Counted from the stretch's first letter, positions 40,372 through 49,602 are shown. The stretch: 64,000 bases of DNA from Actinobacillus indolicus (GCF_901764975.1 NZ_CABFKH010000007.1:64011-128010), one strand, 5' to 3'. Notes: a model not told the origin generated them from the letters alone. Numbers and translations are program-made.

Positions 40372-43314
40372 ATGAAAAAATCATTATTAAGTTACAGTTT
40401 ATCGTTAATCTTAGGCTTAGGAGCGGTAGCTTCCTTGCCTGTTTTTGCAAATTCTGCAACCCAACCTACTGCTATCACAAATACTCAACAGCAGTTAGGC
40501 TTTGAACTAATCAAAACAACCATTAATAAAAGCCCAACGGATAAAGCTATCTATCAAGGTATTCGCCTTGCGAATGGAATGGAAGTATTGCTGATTTCAG
40601 ATGACAAAGCAAATAAATCGCTAATGTCTGTCGGATTGCCTGTCGGTTCAATGGAAGATCCGATCCAGCAACAAGGCTTGGCTCACTATTTAGAACATAT
40701 GATTTTGATGGGTTCGAAAGCCTTCCCTGAAACTAACAGTTTAGATGGCTTTTTAACGAAAAACGGGGGTTACAATAATGCCTTTACTGCGTCAGATCGT
40801 ACCGTTTATTATCTTGAAGTAAATAATAACGCCTTTGATGAAGCGGTGGCTCGCCTTGCTGATGCTTTTGCACAACCGCTATTGTCCGAAACGAATGCTA
40901 AGAAAGAAGTGAATGCGGTTAATGCGGAGATGGTGCGAGCAAAATCCAACGATGGCTTTTTAATGCACGATGTTAATCTTGCTACCGCTAACCCTAACCA
41001 CCCGATTACTAAATTTGCCGTTGGGAATAACGTCACCCTATCCGATAAAGCCGAGAGTAAGTTACAAGATGAATTAGTGAAATTTTATCAACAATACTAT
41101 TCCGCAAACTTGATGAAAGCGGTGCTTTATTCTAATCAACCGATTGAAAAACTGGCAAAACTTGCAGAACAGACCTTAGGCAAGGTTGAGAATAAAAAGC
41201 TCACTGCCCCGACGGTGGATATGCCATTTTTCCGTGCGGAAGATAAAGCGGTGATGATCCATTATAAACCGGTGAAACCCAGCAAGATGTTAGCGATTTC
41301 CTTTGATATGCCTGAAGATAAAGCACAGTTTAAGCATAAAACAGGGGCGTATCTCGCTTATGTGTTCAATAATAATACCGATGGCACGCTGTCTGATTAT
41401 TTGATTAAGCAAGGGCTGTCTGACAGCGGTGTTCAATCGGTCGCGAATGATGATGTTAGTCGCAATCGTGGTGATTTTACCTTTTATATTGAATTGACTG
41501 ACAAAGGTTTAGCGGAACAAGACAAAATTATCTCGTTAGTTTTCCAGCAAATTGAAGCGGTTAAAAAGGCAGGTATTCAACAGAGCTATTTTGATGAGCT
41601 AAAAGAGAGCTTAAGCCAAGAGTTTCAACATCTTCAGACGGAAAAAAGTGGCAATTATGTTGCCGATTTGGTGAGCCAAATGATGAGTTATCCGCTCGAA
41701 AATATCATCGACCAGCCTTATGCCATTGAACAAATGGATACGCAGGCGATCAATGCAAAACTGGCAGAGATGACCTTAGCCAACGTGCGTATTTTGCTCG
41801 TTGATGATAAAGCGAAAACAGATAAAAAAACCAAATATTTTGAAGCCCCTTATGCCGTGCATAAAATCAGCGAGCAACAAAAGGCAAAATGGCTCGATTT
41901 TAGCCAAAATCCTGAGCTTAAACTGCCTGCGTTGAACCCATACTTTGCAACGGATTTTAGCTTAAATGAAAGCGATAAATCTCGCTTAAAACCGCAACTG
42001 ATTGAAGCAGAACAAGGCACGCAAATCTATGCAATGCCAAGCCACTATTTTGGTAACGAACCGAAAGCAAAAATCTCGTTAGTGCTAGGCATTACGCCAA
42101 AAGTAGAAGATCTCAAACAAGCAGTCAGTGCAATGTTGCTTGGCTATATGGGCGATTTAGTCCAAAGCAAAATTGATTTCCAAGCCTCCGTTGCAGGAAT
42201 GGGCACAAGCGTAGCAATGACAGAAAATGGCGTTGTATTACAAGCGGACGGTTACACCCAAAATTTAGCAAAATTGCTGAAAGATAAGATGGTGTTATTC
42301 CAACAATTTACGTTAAGTGAAGATACCTTAGCTCAAGCGAAACAGCGTTATCTTGAAGCCTTAGATCGTGCAGAAAAAGAGAATGCTTTACGCCAAGCAA
42401 ATGCGGTAATTACTCGTTTCTCCAGTTATCCCTATTTTGAAATGGCAAAACAACGAGCAATGATCGAGCAGATCAGCTTGGCAGATATTCAGCAAATGCG
42501 TGAAAAATTGCTGAACAAAGCGACATCATTACGCGTGCTTGCGGTAGGAAATCTTTCAGATAGCCAAGTGAAACAGATTGCAACGGAAGTCGAAACTGTC
42601 TTTAGCAATCAAAATAGCCAGATTGATTTAGGACGTTATCTCGACATTAATCAAAGCCAACGCAAGCTAAATCATATCAAGCAGATTTCTCACGAAGATA
42701 ACGCCTTAACAATCGCCTATTTTCCAAAAGGTTATGATGAGTTACAGGGATTAAGCCGTGTGAGTTTATTAAAAGATATTCTCTCTCGTTGGTATTTTGA
42801 TGATTTGCGTACAGATAAACAGCTAGGTTATGTGGTTTACGCCTATAACACCCGTATCGGCACTACATCAGGCTTGCAATTTTCGGTACAAAGCCCGACC
42901 GCTTCACCAAAAGAGATAATGCAACACAATGAACGCTTCTTTAAAGAAAGTTTGGCTAAACTTAACGCAATGAGTGCCGAAGAGTTTGAAAAATATCGAG
43001 CAAGCCTACTTGAAGTGTTACAACATAAGCCGGAGTCCTTAGATCAAGAATTTGCTGAATTTACCACCGATTTCGCACGGGGCAACGGGCGGTTTGACCG
43101 CAAAGCAAAAGTGATTGAACTGATTAAACAACTCACGAAACAAGATATTCTTGATTTCTATCAGCAGACCATTATCGACCAAACAGGTTTTGTTTTTGCC
43201 AGCCAAGCCGTTGGTAAAAATCCAAAAATTAACCAAGTTGCAGAGCTAAAAGGCTTTGAGAAGGTTGAGAACGTGGAAGCGTTGCAGAAGGGGTTTGAGA
43301 TTAAGCAGTATTAA
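40372..43314 (+). CDS. ptrA: Pitrilysin (protease III), periplasmic M16 zinc peptidase
   Basis: A 980-residue protein with a signal peptide (hydrophobic SLSLILGLGAVASLPVFA, cleavage near residue 26). The inverted zinc motif HYLEH (His105, Glu108, His109) lies in GLAHYLEHMILMGSKAFPE, with the distal Glu near NAVNAEM. Length and domain pattern match E. coli Ptr (962 residues), which degrades small peptides in the periplasm. It follows recC as in enteric bacteria. AAGGAGA precedes the ATG. Confidence 0.95.
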   Translation: MKKSLLSYSLSLILGLGAVASLPVFANSATQPTAITNTQQQLGFELIKTTINKSPTDKAIYQGIRLANGMEVLLISDDKANKSLMSVGLPVGSMEDPIQQQGLAHYLEHMILMGSKAFPETNSLDGFLTKNGGYNNAFTASDRTVYYLEVNNNAFDEAVARLADAFAQPLLSETNAKKEVNAVNAEMVRAKSNDGFLMHDVNLATANPNHPITKFAVGNNVTLSDKAESKLQDELVKFYQQYYSANLMKAVLYSNQPIEKLAKLAEQTLGKVENKKLTAPTVDMPFFRAEDKAVMIHYKPVKPSKMLAISFDMPEDKAQFKHKTGAYLAYVFNNNTDGTLSDYLIKQGLSDSGVQSVANDDVSRNRGDFTFYIELTDKGLAEQDKIISLVFQQIEAVKKAGIQQSYFDELKESLSQEFQHLQTEKSGNYVADLVSQMMSYPLENIIDQPYAIEQMDTQAINAKLAEMTLANVRILLVDDKAKTDKKTKYFEAPYAVHKISEQQKAKWLDFSQNPELKLPALNPYFATDFSLNESDKSRLKPQLIEAEQGTQIYAMPSHYFGNEPKAKISLVLGITPKVEDLKQAVSAMLLGYMGDLVQSKIDFQASVAGMGTSVAMTENGVVLQADGYTQNLAKLLKDKMVLFQQFTLSEDTLAQAKQRYLEALDRAEKENALRQANAVITRFSSYPYFEMAKQRAMIEQISLADIQQMREKLLNKATSLRVLAVGNLSDSQVKQIATEVETVFSNQNSQIDLGRYLDINQSQRKLNHIKQISHEDNALTIAYFPKGYDELQGLSRVSLLKDILSRWYFDDLRTDKQLGYVVYAYNTRIGTTSGLQFSVQSPTASPKEIMQHNERFFKESLAKLNAMSAEEFEKYRASLLEVLQHKPESLDQEFAEFTTDFARGNGRFDRKAKVIELIKQLTKQDILDFYQQTIIDQTGFVFASQAVGKNPKINQVAELKGFEKVENVEALQKGFEIKQY

Positions 43315-43580
43315 CTTATTACTTGACAGACAAGCGGTGAGATTAGTTTAAGAATTTGCAAATTTTTCTTCTCATTTCACCGCTATTCCTTTCCCAATTC
43401 TATTCCATAATTTGAAAATTTATCATAAATTCAACAAGATAACGTTGTAATGAAAGTGAATAATCTAATCCAATTACAGCTAACAGAAAAGTTTTGTTTT
43501 TTATGCGATGAAAACAGCAAAGATAATTGATTGGCTTAGATGCAAGGAGTAAAATTTTTATTGCTCGTGTTCTCTTATTT

Positions 43581-43696
43581 TTGATCTGTACCCCAAAACT
43601 TGGACTCCTAATTTGAGGTGCAGATTATGCCCTATTCATGCATTGAATGATTTGCTTCGCATGGCTAACCAGTTCAACTTTTGGGGAGCAGATCAA
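43581..43696. mobile_element. Insertion-sequence relic or MITE-like element
   Basis: Left end TTGATCTGTACCCCAAAAC (43581-43599) and right end (43678-43696) CTTTTGGGGAGCAGATCAA are inverted repeats. They extend inward over about 26 bases (left ...TTGGACT, right AGTTCAA...), with a few mismatches. The 116-base element has no usable ORF. The CCCCAAAA-type ends resemble those of IS3-family elements, so this looks like an internally deleted copy. The surrounding 43315-43879 gap otherwise holds several uptake-signal cores (43331, 43377, 43782 and 43831) and no gene I can support. Confidence 0.6.
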
Positions 43697-43879
43697 AGTT
43701 TGGTCAGATTCATGTGGGAGCTTGCGGTAAAAAATGTGATGACTTAAAACAGTATTTGCAAATTTTGTTTTGAACCTCACCGCTTTTTGTTTTTTCCGTA
43801 TTCATTTTCGTAAATTTCGATTAGAATCTCACCGCTTACACATTCTTATTATAATTTGTTCAAATTTAGAGGAAGAACT

Positions 43880-45058
43880 ATGTCCAAACCAATGAACTTT
43901 GTGATGATTTCCCCTCACTTTCCAACCAATTTTGAAACCTTTGCGGTCAGATTGCGTGAAAGTGGGTTTAATACGTTGGGAATTGCAGACACACCTTACG
44001 AGCAATTAAGCGAAGGCTTACGCAACTCGCTAACCGAATATTATCGTGTCGATAATATGGAAGACTATGAGCAAGTTTACCGTGCAGTCGGCTATTTTGC
44101 GCATAAATACGGTCGTATTGACCGCGTAGAATCGCACAACGAATACTGGCTGGAGCTTGATGCTAAATTGCGTACCGATTTCAATGTCTTCGGTTATAAA
44201 AACGAAGATATGTTGGCAATCAAAACCAAAGCTCAGATGAAGGAAGTGTTTCGCAAAGCAGGCTTGAAAGTGGCGAAAGGCCGTGTGTTTAAAGACGATG
44301 AAGACGCACGCAAACTGGCTAAAGAACTCAAATTCCCTGTGATCATCAAACCAAACTCAGGTGTTGGGGCGAGCGATACCTACAAAATCAAATCTGTAGA
44401 CGAATTAGAAGCTTTCTTTGGTTATAAAAATGCCCACGTTGAATACATTATGGAAGAGTTTATCGAAGGCGATATCGTTACCTTTGACGGATTAACCGAT
44501 AAAGACGGCAATATCGTGTTTTACTCAAGCCTTGAGTATTCTGAAGTAGTATTAGAAACAGTCGAAAAAGATAACGATATGTTCTACTACATTCCACGCG
44601 AAATCAAAGAAGATTTAGTTAAACTCGGTCAGAAATGTGTCGATGCATTCAAAGTCCGTGAACGTTTTTTCCACTTTGAATACTTCCGTGTGAAAAAAAC
44701 GGGCGAATTAATGCCACTTGAAATCAACTGCCGTCCACCAGGTGGTTTAACTATTGATATGTGGAACTATGCAAACGATTTTGACGTATTCAGAGAGTAT
44801 GCGAATATCGTTAAAGAGAACAAATTCTACTCAAACATTACACACCCTTGGAATGTGGTTTATATCGCACGTAAAGCGAATAAAAACTACAAACACACTA
44901 TTGATGAAGTATGCCAAAAATACGCAGGTAATATTATCAGCGTTCAAACTGTACCAGGTGTTTTCGCTAAAATTATGGGTGAACACGGTATTTTGGTACG
45001 TACTGAAACCATGGAGCAAATGCACGAAATTACCCGCTTTGCTCAAGAGAAGCAGTAA
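43880..45058 (+). CDS. ATP-grasp family ligase of unknown substrate
   Basis: A 392-residue ATP-grasp protein. Seen in order: an N-terminal pre-ATP-grasp domain (FVMISPHFPTNFETFAVRL), the linker KTKAQMKEVFRKAGL, the ATP-binding FPVIIKPNSGVGASDTY, EEFIEGDIVTFDG, and the metal-binding LMPLEINCRPPGG. This fold joins a carboxylate to an amine, thiol or similar nucleophile through an acyl-phosphate. The ATG at 43880 follows GAGGAAG; an upstream start at 43856 is less likely. Two predicted esterases follow. I do not know its product. Confidence 0.8.
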   Translation: MSKPMNFVMISPHFPTNFETFAVRLRESGFNTLGIADTPYEQLSEGLRNSLTEYYRVDNMEDYEQVYRAVGYFAHKYGRIDRVESHNEYWLELDAKLRTDFNVFGYKNEDMLAIKTKAQMKEVFRKAGLKVAKGRVFKDDEDARKLAKELKFPVIIKPNSGVGASDTYKIKSVDELEAFFGYKNAHVEYIMEEFIEGDIVTFDGLTDKDGNIVFYSSLEYSEVVLETVEKDNDMFYYIPREIKEDLVKLGQKCVDAFKVRERFFHFEYFRVKKTGELMPLEINCRPPGGLTIDMWNYANDFDVFREYANIVKENKFYSNITHPWNVVYIARKANKNYKHTIDEVCQKYAGNIISVQTVPGVFAKIMGEHGILVRTETMEQMHEITRFAQEKQ

Positions 45059-45085
45059 TTCCTTTCCTAAGGCAAATTATCAAGT

Positions 45086-45157
45086 AGGGGCACACTGAGT
45101 GTGTCCATTACATTTTTAGAACTTGACAGTAGCGGACACACGCAGTATGTCCCTACT
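45086..45157. repeat. Paired palindromic repeat, GTAGGG-ended family
   Basis: GTAGGGGCACACTGAGTGTG (from 45086) and GCGGACACACGCAGTATGTC (from 45133, ending CCCTAC at 45157) are inverted copies of the same unit as at 20694 (GGACACAC/GTGTGTCC). They lie between the ATP-grasp gene and the esterase gene. A TTGACAG at 45123 sits between the two arms and could be a -35 box, but no -10 is clear. Confidence 0.7.
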
Positions 45158-45180
45158 GATATATAAAAGGACAACAATCA

Positions 45181-45933
45181 ATGCACTTTGAAAGACGTAG
45201 CCACTGGAGTGGTGAATTAGGACGTGAAATGCATTTCAACGTCTATGGACACGCAGGCAAACCTGTTATCGTATTCCCATCATCAGGTGGAAACCAAAAT
45301 GAATACGGCAATTTTGGTATGATCGAAGCCTGCCGTTCTTTTATTGATCGTGGCTTAATTAAATTCTATACCCCAGACTCTTTCGACAGTGAATCTTGGC
45401 TTGCCGAATGGAAATCGGGACACGATATGGCGCAGGCTCACAACGCTTACGACCGTTATATCATCAATGAATTTGTCCCGTTAATTCGCCACGAATCTCA
45501 ATGGGGCGGAGCAATGATTGCAACTGGTTGCAGTATGGGCGCTTACCATACGATTAACTTTGCATTACGCCATCCAGATCTCTTTGATACAGCGATTGCT
45601 TTAAGTGGCGTTTACGACGCTCGTTTCTTTACCAAAGAGTTCCACGGCGATATGGCAGTTTATATCAATTCACCGATTGATTACCTTTGGAATCAACACG
45701 ATAGCTGGTTCTTAGATCGTTATCGTCAAAATCATTATATCGTTGCCGTAGGACAAGGTGCGTGGGAAGCACAACATGTTGAAGACACCCGTCGCCTACA
45801 AGATGCTTTTAATGGCAAAGGTATTCAAGGCTGGTTCGACTACTGGGGACACGATATGGCACACGACTGGCCTTTATGGCGTCTGCAAATGCCTTATTTC
45901 CTTGGGAAGTTGGAAGAGCAAGGGATTATTTAA
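45181..45933 (+). CDS. Putative serine esterase (alpha/beta hydrolase), first of two
   Basis: A 250-residue cytoplasmic-looking protein of the putative-esterase (EstA/esterase D-like) group. The nucleophile elbow is GCSMGAYH (Ser118), the oxyanion region FPSSGGNQNEYG, and the likely catalytic His lies in WGHDMAHDWPLW. No signal peptide is present. It lies 122 bases after the ATP-grasp gene, across the palindromic pair. A second esterase faces it. The natural ester is unknown, but linkage suggests it acts on the product of the ligase. Confidence 0.78.
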   Translation: MHFERRSHWSGELGREMHFNVYGHAGKPVIVFPSSGGNQNEYGNFGMIEACRSFIDRGLIKFYTPDSFDSESWLAEWKSGHDMAQAHNAYDRYIINEFVPLIRHESQWGGAMIATGCSMGAYHTINFALRHPDLFDTAIALSGVYDARFFTKEFHGDMAVYINSPIDYLWNQHDSWFLDRYRQNHYIVAVGQGAWEAQHVEDTRRLQDAFNGKGIQGWFDYWGHDMAHDWPLWRLQMPYFLGKLEEQGII

Positions 45934-45934
45934 G

Positions 45935-45962
45935 AAAAAACACACCGCAAGGTGTGTTTTTT
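45935..45962 (+). terminator. Terminator after the esterase gene
   Basis: AAAAAACACACC, loop GCAA, GGTGTGTTTTTT, directly after the stop codon. A 12-base stem and T-run. Confidence 0.93.
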
Positions 45963-45970
45963 TATGTGCT

Positions 45971-46048
45971 ACAAGCGGTGAGATTTGAATAAAATTTTGC
46001 AAATTTGGACGAAATTTTGCAAATTTTCTTTTAGATCTCACCGCTTGT
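45971..46048. terminator. Facing uptake signals between the two esterase genes
   Basis: ACAAGCGGTGAGAT (45971-45984) and ATCTCACCGCTTGT (46035-46048) form a perfect 14-base inverted repeat. Between them lie two AAATTTTGCAAATTT-like segments. Since the flanking genes converge, this can end the minus-strand transcript. Confidence 0.7.
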
Positions 46049-46050
46049 CA

Positions 46051-46878
46051 TTATTGGTGCATCAATGAAAACCGTAAAAACTCGACAAAATGATCCGCCC
46101 AGTGCATTTCGTGGTGGATTTCATTCGCCATAATTTTTAGACGAATATTATCGAGAGGATGTCCTGTACGAATTAATGCTTGGTAATAATGCAGCGTACA
46201 ATCAATATAAGCCTGATTCATATTTGAAATAAAATGTGAATCCACTTCATCGCCTTCATTTGTTCCCACTTGAATAAACACTTTGCTTGAGCGGTTGAGT
46301 GGGTGTGTATGAATAAATTCCATAAAAGCAGGTTCGCTAAACCACGAAGCAAGGGAAAATACCCCTAAATGCCCGAATACTTCGGAATATTCCGCGCCCA
46401 TATAGGCTGTGATAATACCGCCCATTGAGCTACCTGCAAGTAGAGTATGATCACGATCACGTTTAGTTCGGTAATGTTGATCAATAAAGGGTTTAACCGT
46501 TTCAACTACCCAACGTCCGTACGCCATCCCATATCCCCCAGCATTTTGGGTTTCAGGGGTAGAGCCTGTGTCTGTTCGCCACGGTCCGTATTCATCAAGG
46601 CGATCAGGGCCTGCATTGTCGATGCCAACAATGATCATCTTTGGAAATTCTTTATGATTTTTGATCGTCGGAATCACTTTCCAAGAATGTCCCGAATAAG
46701 ATTCTTTGCTATAAAAAATATTTTGTCCGTCGTGCATATATAACACAGGATAATGCCCTGCTTCTTCACGATACCCTTTGGGTAAAAGCACACGGATTCG
46801 GCGTTGTTGGTTGAGATAAGGTACATTTAGATAATGCTCTCGCATTTCAAGGAAATAATATTGAAGAGGATCTCGCAT
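46051..46878 (-). CDS. Putative serine esterase (alpha/beta hydrolase), second of two
   Basis: A 275-residue protein of the Esterase/IroE-like family. Motifs are VLLPKGYREEAGHYPVLYMHDGQN, then AGSSMGGIITAYMG with Ser151 as nucleophile, and a C-terminal EIHHEMHWADH with the likely catalytic His. No signal peptide is seen. It converges with the other esterase and is divergent from tldD. It is not closely similar to the first esterase, so this is not a simple duplication. The substrate is unknown. Confidence 0.8.
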   Translation of the reverse strand: MRDPLQYYFLEMREHYLNVPYLNQQRRIRVLLPKGYREEAGHYPVLYMHDGQNIFYSKESYSGHSWKVIPTIKNHKEFPKMIIVGIDNAGPDRLDEYGPWRTDTGSTPETQNAGGYGMAYGRWVVETVKPFIDQHYRTKRDRDHTLLAGSSMGGIITAYMGAEYSEVFGHLGVFSLASWFSEPAFMEFIHTHPLNRSSKVFIQVGTNEGDEVDSHFISNMNQAYIDCTLHYYQALIRTGHPLDNIRLKIMANEIHHEMHWADHFVEFLRFSLMHQ

Positions 46879-47008
46879 TGTAAAACTTCTTGGATAAAAC
46901 AGATAATCGTGCGAAGTATATCACAAATCATCTTTCCCCTAAAAATTTCCCTATCATTTGTAAAAATCCGTTAAAATCTCACCGCTTATCATTATTTAGA
47001 GAAAACCA

Positions 47009-48454
47009 ATGCTAAACCAAGTTTCAAACAGTTTGCTGTTACCAAGCGGACTTCAATTATCCGATCTGACGAAAGTGTTAGATCATTTTTCCAGTCGTCA
47101 AATTGACTATGCAGATCTCTATTTTCAATTTAGCCAAGATGAGAGTTGGTCGCTAGAAGACAGCATTATCAAAGAAGGTGGCTTTTATATCGACCGTGGT
47201 GTCGGCGTGCGTGCGGTGTCAGGGGAAAAAACGGGCTTTGCTTATGCCGATCAAATCTCGCTCAGCCAGCTTGAGCAGTGTGCAATGGCAGCTCGTAGTA
47301 TTACGCAAGAAAGCGGTCGGTTGTTGGTAAAACCTTTCAAAGAAACGACTGCTATCAAACGTTATGCTTCGATCAATCCCCTTGATACCTTAAGTCGCGA
47401 GCAGAAAGTTGAACTATTACACTTAGTCGATAAAGTGGCGAGAGCCGAAGATCCCCGTGTAATTCAGGTGAATGCGAATCTGTCTGCCGTGTATGAAGAA
47501 ATGTTAGTGTCCGCAACGGACGGCACGTTGGCAGCGGATATTCGTCCGTTAGTACGTTTATCTATTTCAGTGTTAGTAGAACAGAACGGTAAACGCGAAC
47601 GAGGCAGTGCAGGGGCTGGCGGACGTTTTGGTTTGGAATGGTTCTTAGCACCACACCACACAGGCGACAGCCGTGCTGTCTATCTTGCGAAAGAAGCCGT
47701 ACGACAAGCGGTCGTGAATTTAGGTGCAGTCGCTGCACCTGCTGGCTCAATGCCGATTGTTCTGGGTGCTGGCTGGCCAGGGATCTTACTGCATGAAGCG
47801 GTCGGACACGGTTTAGAAGGCGATTTTAACCGCAAAGAATCGTCAATGTTCACAGGCAGAATCGGCGAACTTGTGACATCACCACTCTGTACCATTGTCG
47901 ATGATGGCACTGTGCCGAATATGCGAGGTTCGATTACCGTTGATGATGAAGGTGTACCTTCACAACGTAATGTATTGATTGAAAACGGGATTTTAAAAGG
48001 CTATATGCAAGATAAGCTCAATGCTCGTTTAATGGGCGTTGCCCCAACAGGTAATGGCCGCCGTGAGTCTTATGCCCACTTACCAATGCCCCGTATGACC
48101 AACACCTATATGACAGAAGGCAATCACGAGTTCGACGAGATGATTGAATCTGTGGACTTTGGTTTATACGCTCCCCATTTCAGCGGCGGACAAGTGGACA
48201 TTACCTCAGGCAAATTCGTATTCTCAACGTCCGAAGCCTATTTAATCGAAAAAGGCAAAATCACCAAACCAGTCACAGGAGCCACCTTAATCGGCAGTGG
48301 TATCGAAGCAATGCAACAGGTATCAATGGTCGGCAAAAAAATGGAACTGGATTTAGGTATCGGCACTTGTGGTAAAGAAGGGCAATCTGTACCTGTTGGC
48401 GTTGGGCAACCTACGGTGAAGTTGGATAAGATTACTGTGGGGGGAAGGGGGTAG
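47009..48454 (+). CDS. tldD: Metalloprotease TldD
   Basis: TldD with TldE (PmbA) forms a heterodimeric zinc protease that trims unfolded peptides such as CcdA and microcin B17 precursors. The 481-residue protein is close to E. coli Tld[21 protein letters not shown], and the zinc motif [35 protein letters not shown] in part, and [15 protein letters not shown]. pmbA is not in the window. The repeat array begins right at its stop codon (48452-48454). Confidence 0.97.
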   Translation: MLNQVSNSLLLPSGLQLSDLTKVLDHFSSRQIDYADLYFQFSQDESWSLEDSIIKEGGFYIDRGVGVRAVSGEKTGFAYADQISLSQLEQCAMAARSITQESGRLLVKPFKETTAIKRYASINPLDTLSREQKVELLHLVDKVARAEDPRVIQVNANLSAVYEEMLVSATDGTLAADIRPLVRLSISVLVEQNGKRERGSAGAGGRFGLEWFLAPHHTGDSRAVYLAKEAVRQAVVNLGAVAAPAGSMPIVLGAGWPGILLHEAVGHGLEGDFNRKESSMFTGRIGELVTSPLCTIVDDGTVPNMRGSITVDDEGVPSQRNVLIENGILKGYMQDKLNARLMGVAPTGNGRRESYAHLPMPRMTNTYMTEGNHEFDEMIESVDFGLYAPHFSGGQVDITSGKFVFSTSEAYLIEKGKITKPVTGATLIGSGIEAMQQVSMVGKKMELDLGIGTCGKEGQSVPVGVGQPTVKLDKITVGGRG

Positions 48455-48562
48455 CCTTGCTCGCTAAAACGTACAAGGTTAAGCATAAGTGAGTCACTCT
48501 GTGACTCTGGAAGTATGCAGTCCCAGCGGGACTGGCTTATGTGTAAGCTGTGTCGTGCAGGG
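48455..48562 (+). repeat. Four-hairpin repeat unit, copy 1 (end degenerate)
   Basis: The unit starts CCTTGCTCGCT and closes ACGTACAAGG (hairpin A, degenerate). GAGTCAC/GTGACTC (hairpin B) and CAGTCCC/GGGACTG (hairpin C) follow. The last hairpin D has lost its left arm and keeps only GTCGTGCAGGG. Length is 108 bases, against 118 for the other copies. It begins at the first base after the tldD stop. Confidence 0.85.
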
Positions 48563-48570
48563 TATGAAGT

Positions 48571-48688
48571 CCTTGCACGCTAAAGCGTACAAGGTTAAGC
48601 ATAAGTGAGTCACTCTGTGACTCTGGATGTGTGACAGTCCCAGCGGGACTGACTTATGAGTAACCCTGTACGGCTGTGCCGTGCAGGG
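48571..48688 (+). repeat. Four-hairpin repeat unit, copy 2
   Basis: A complete 118-base unit: A, CCTTGCACGCT/AGCGTACAAGG; B, GAGTCAC/GTGACTC; C, CAGTCCC/GGGACTG; D, CCCTGTACGGC/GCCGTGCAGGG. It is separated from copy 1 by 8 bases. A 108-base unrelated AT-rich spacer (48689-48796) follows before copy 3. Confidence 0.88.
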
Positions 48689-48796
48689 TTGATAATCCGA
48701 CATCTTTTCTCAAACTCACGATATAGGGCAACTAATAATGGTGCTCTACGCTAATTTTGTGATCCTTCTCGACAAATAAAAAATATCTACTTGATG

Positions 48797-48914
48797 CCTT
48801 GCACGCTAAAGCGTACAAGGTTAAGCATAAGTGAGTCACTCCGTGACTCTGGAAGTATGGCAGTCCCAGTGGGACTGATTTATGTGTAACCCTGTACGGC
48901 TATGCCGTGCAGGG
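48797..48914 (+). repeat. Four-hairpin repeat unit, copy 3
   Basis: A complete 118-base unit with small changes: hairpin B is GAGTCAC/GTGACTC with centre TCC, and hairpin C is CAGTCCC/GGGACTG with loop AGT. D is CCCTGTACGGC/GCCGTGCAGGG. It is separated from copy 4 by 8 bases. Confidence 0.88.
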
Positions 48915-48922
48915 TATAAGGT

Positions 48923-49040
48923 CCTGACACGCTAAAGCGTACAAGGTTAAGCATAAGTGAGTCACTCTGTGATTCTGGAAGTATGGCAGTCCCAGCGGAA
49001 CTGATTTATGCGTAACTCTGTACGGCTATGCCGTGCAGGG
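48923..49040 (+). repeat. Four-hairpin repeat unit, copy 4, next to the transposase
   Basis: A 118-base unit with several substitutions: A starts CCTGACACGCT, B has GTGATTC in place of GTGACTC, C has CGGAACTG in place of CGGGACTG, and D has ACTCTGTACGGC. Its right edge lies 17 bases before the transposase ATG at 49058, so it also forms the transposase leader. Divergence suggests it is older or less constrained than copies 2 and 3. Confidence 0.85.
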
Positions 49041-49057
49041 TATTTGTCGGAGGCTAA

Positions 49058-49513
49058 ATGAGTTATACCAAAGCAATTTATCACATTATTTTTCGTACCA
49101 AATCGGGCATACCTGCAATTACAGAAAAATACGAAAAAATTTTATATACATTTATTTGTAAGTTTATAAAAGAGAGAAAATCTGTTTTATATCATGTGAA
49201 TGGGATGCCCGATCATATTCATTTACTTGTCGATTTACATCCAACCATTTCTGTATCCGCATTTGTTCAGCAATTAAAAAATGCCACACACCTTTTAGTT
49301 GAACGTCATAAAGAAGAATTTCCACTTTTTACTGCTTGGTCGGTTGGCTATTGTGCTTTGACATATAGTGAACGAGATAAAATGCAGATCATTAATTACA
49401 TTAAGAAACAAAAGGCACATCATAAAACACAGGATTTCCTTGATGAAGTTAAAGTATTAATGATTGAGAGTGGCATAGAGATTAACGAAAAGTTTTTTGA
49501 GAGAGATATCTAG
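49058..49513 (+). CDS. IS200-like Y1 (HUH) transposase
   Basis: A 151-residue single-domain Y1 transposase. The HUH metal site is His-Ile-His in GMPDHIHLLVDLHP, the likely catalytic Tyr lies in IINYIKKQKAHHK, and AWSVGYCALTYSE precedes it. These enzymes cut and join single-stranded DNA at hairpin-marked ends. The gene has GGAGG eight bases upstream of its ATG. No TnpB is present. Four hairpin repeat units lie to the left and a hairpin D remnant (49540-49563) to the right, so this could be an IS200-type element or a REP-associated (RAYT-like) domesticated enzyme. Confidence 0.88.
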   Translation: MSYTKAIYHIIFRTKSGIPAITEKYEKILYTFICKFIKERKSVLYHVNGMPDHIHLLVDLHPTISVSAFVQQLKNATHLLVERHKEEFPLFTAWSVGYCALTYSERDKMQIINYIKKQKAHHKTQDFLDEVKVLMIESGIEINEKFFERDI

Positions 49514-49539
49514 AGTAAAAAGCAGTATCAATGTTTAAT

Positions 49540-49563
49540 CCTGTACGCCTATGCCGTGCAAGG
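49540..49563 (+). repeat. Hairpin D remnant downstream of the transposase
   Basis: CCTGTACGCC, TAT, GCCGTGCAAGG is a degenerate copy of hairpin D of the upstream units (CCCTGTACGGC/GCCGTGCAGGG). It lies 26 bases after the transposase stop and marks the probable right boundary of the element. Confidence 0.75.
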
Positions 49564-49602
49564 CTATAATAAGCCCCAATTCAAATACAAAGGAAAAACA
49601 AA

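Noticed and set aside
43508..43552. A 14-codon ORF (MKTAKIIDWLRCKE) before the IS relic
   Set aside because: Too short, no ribosome-binding site and no structured context; unlike the peptide at 25801 it has no terminator after it.
48494..48703. A 69-codon minus-strand frame within the hairpin repeats
   Set aside because: It is produced by translating two repeat units; the peptide itself is repetitive, has no ribosome-binding site and no family resemblance.
48455..49040. CRISPR array
   Set aside because: Units are 108-118 bases with only 8-base gaps and one unrelated spacer, and each unit is a set of hairpins. No cas genes are near. This does not fit repeat-spacer structure.
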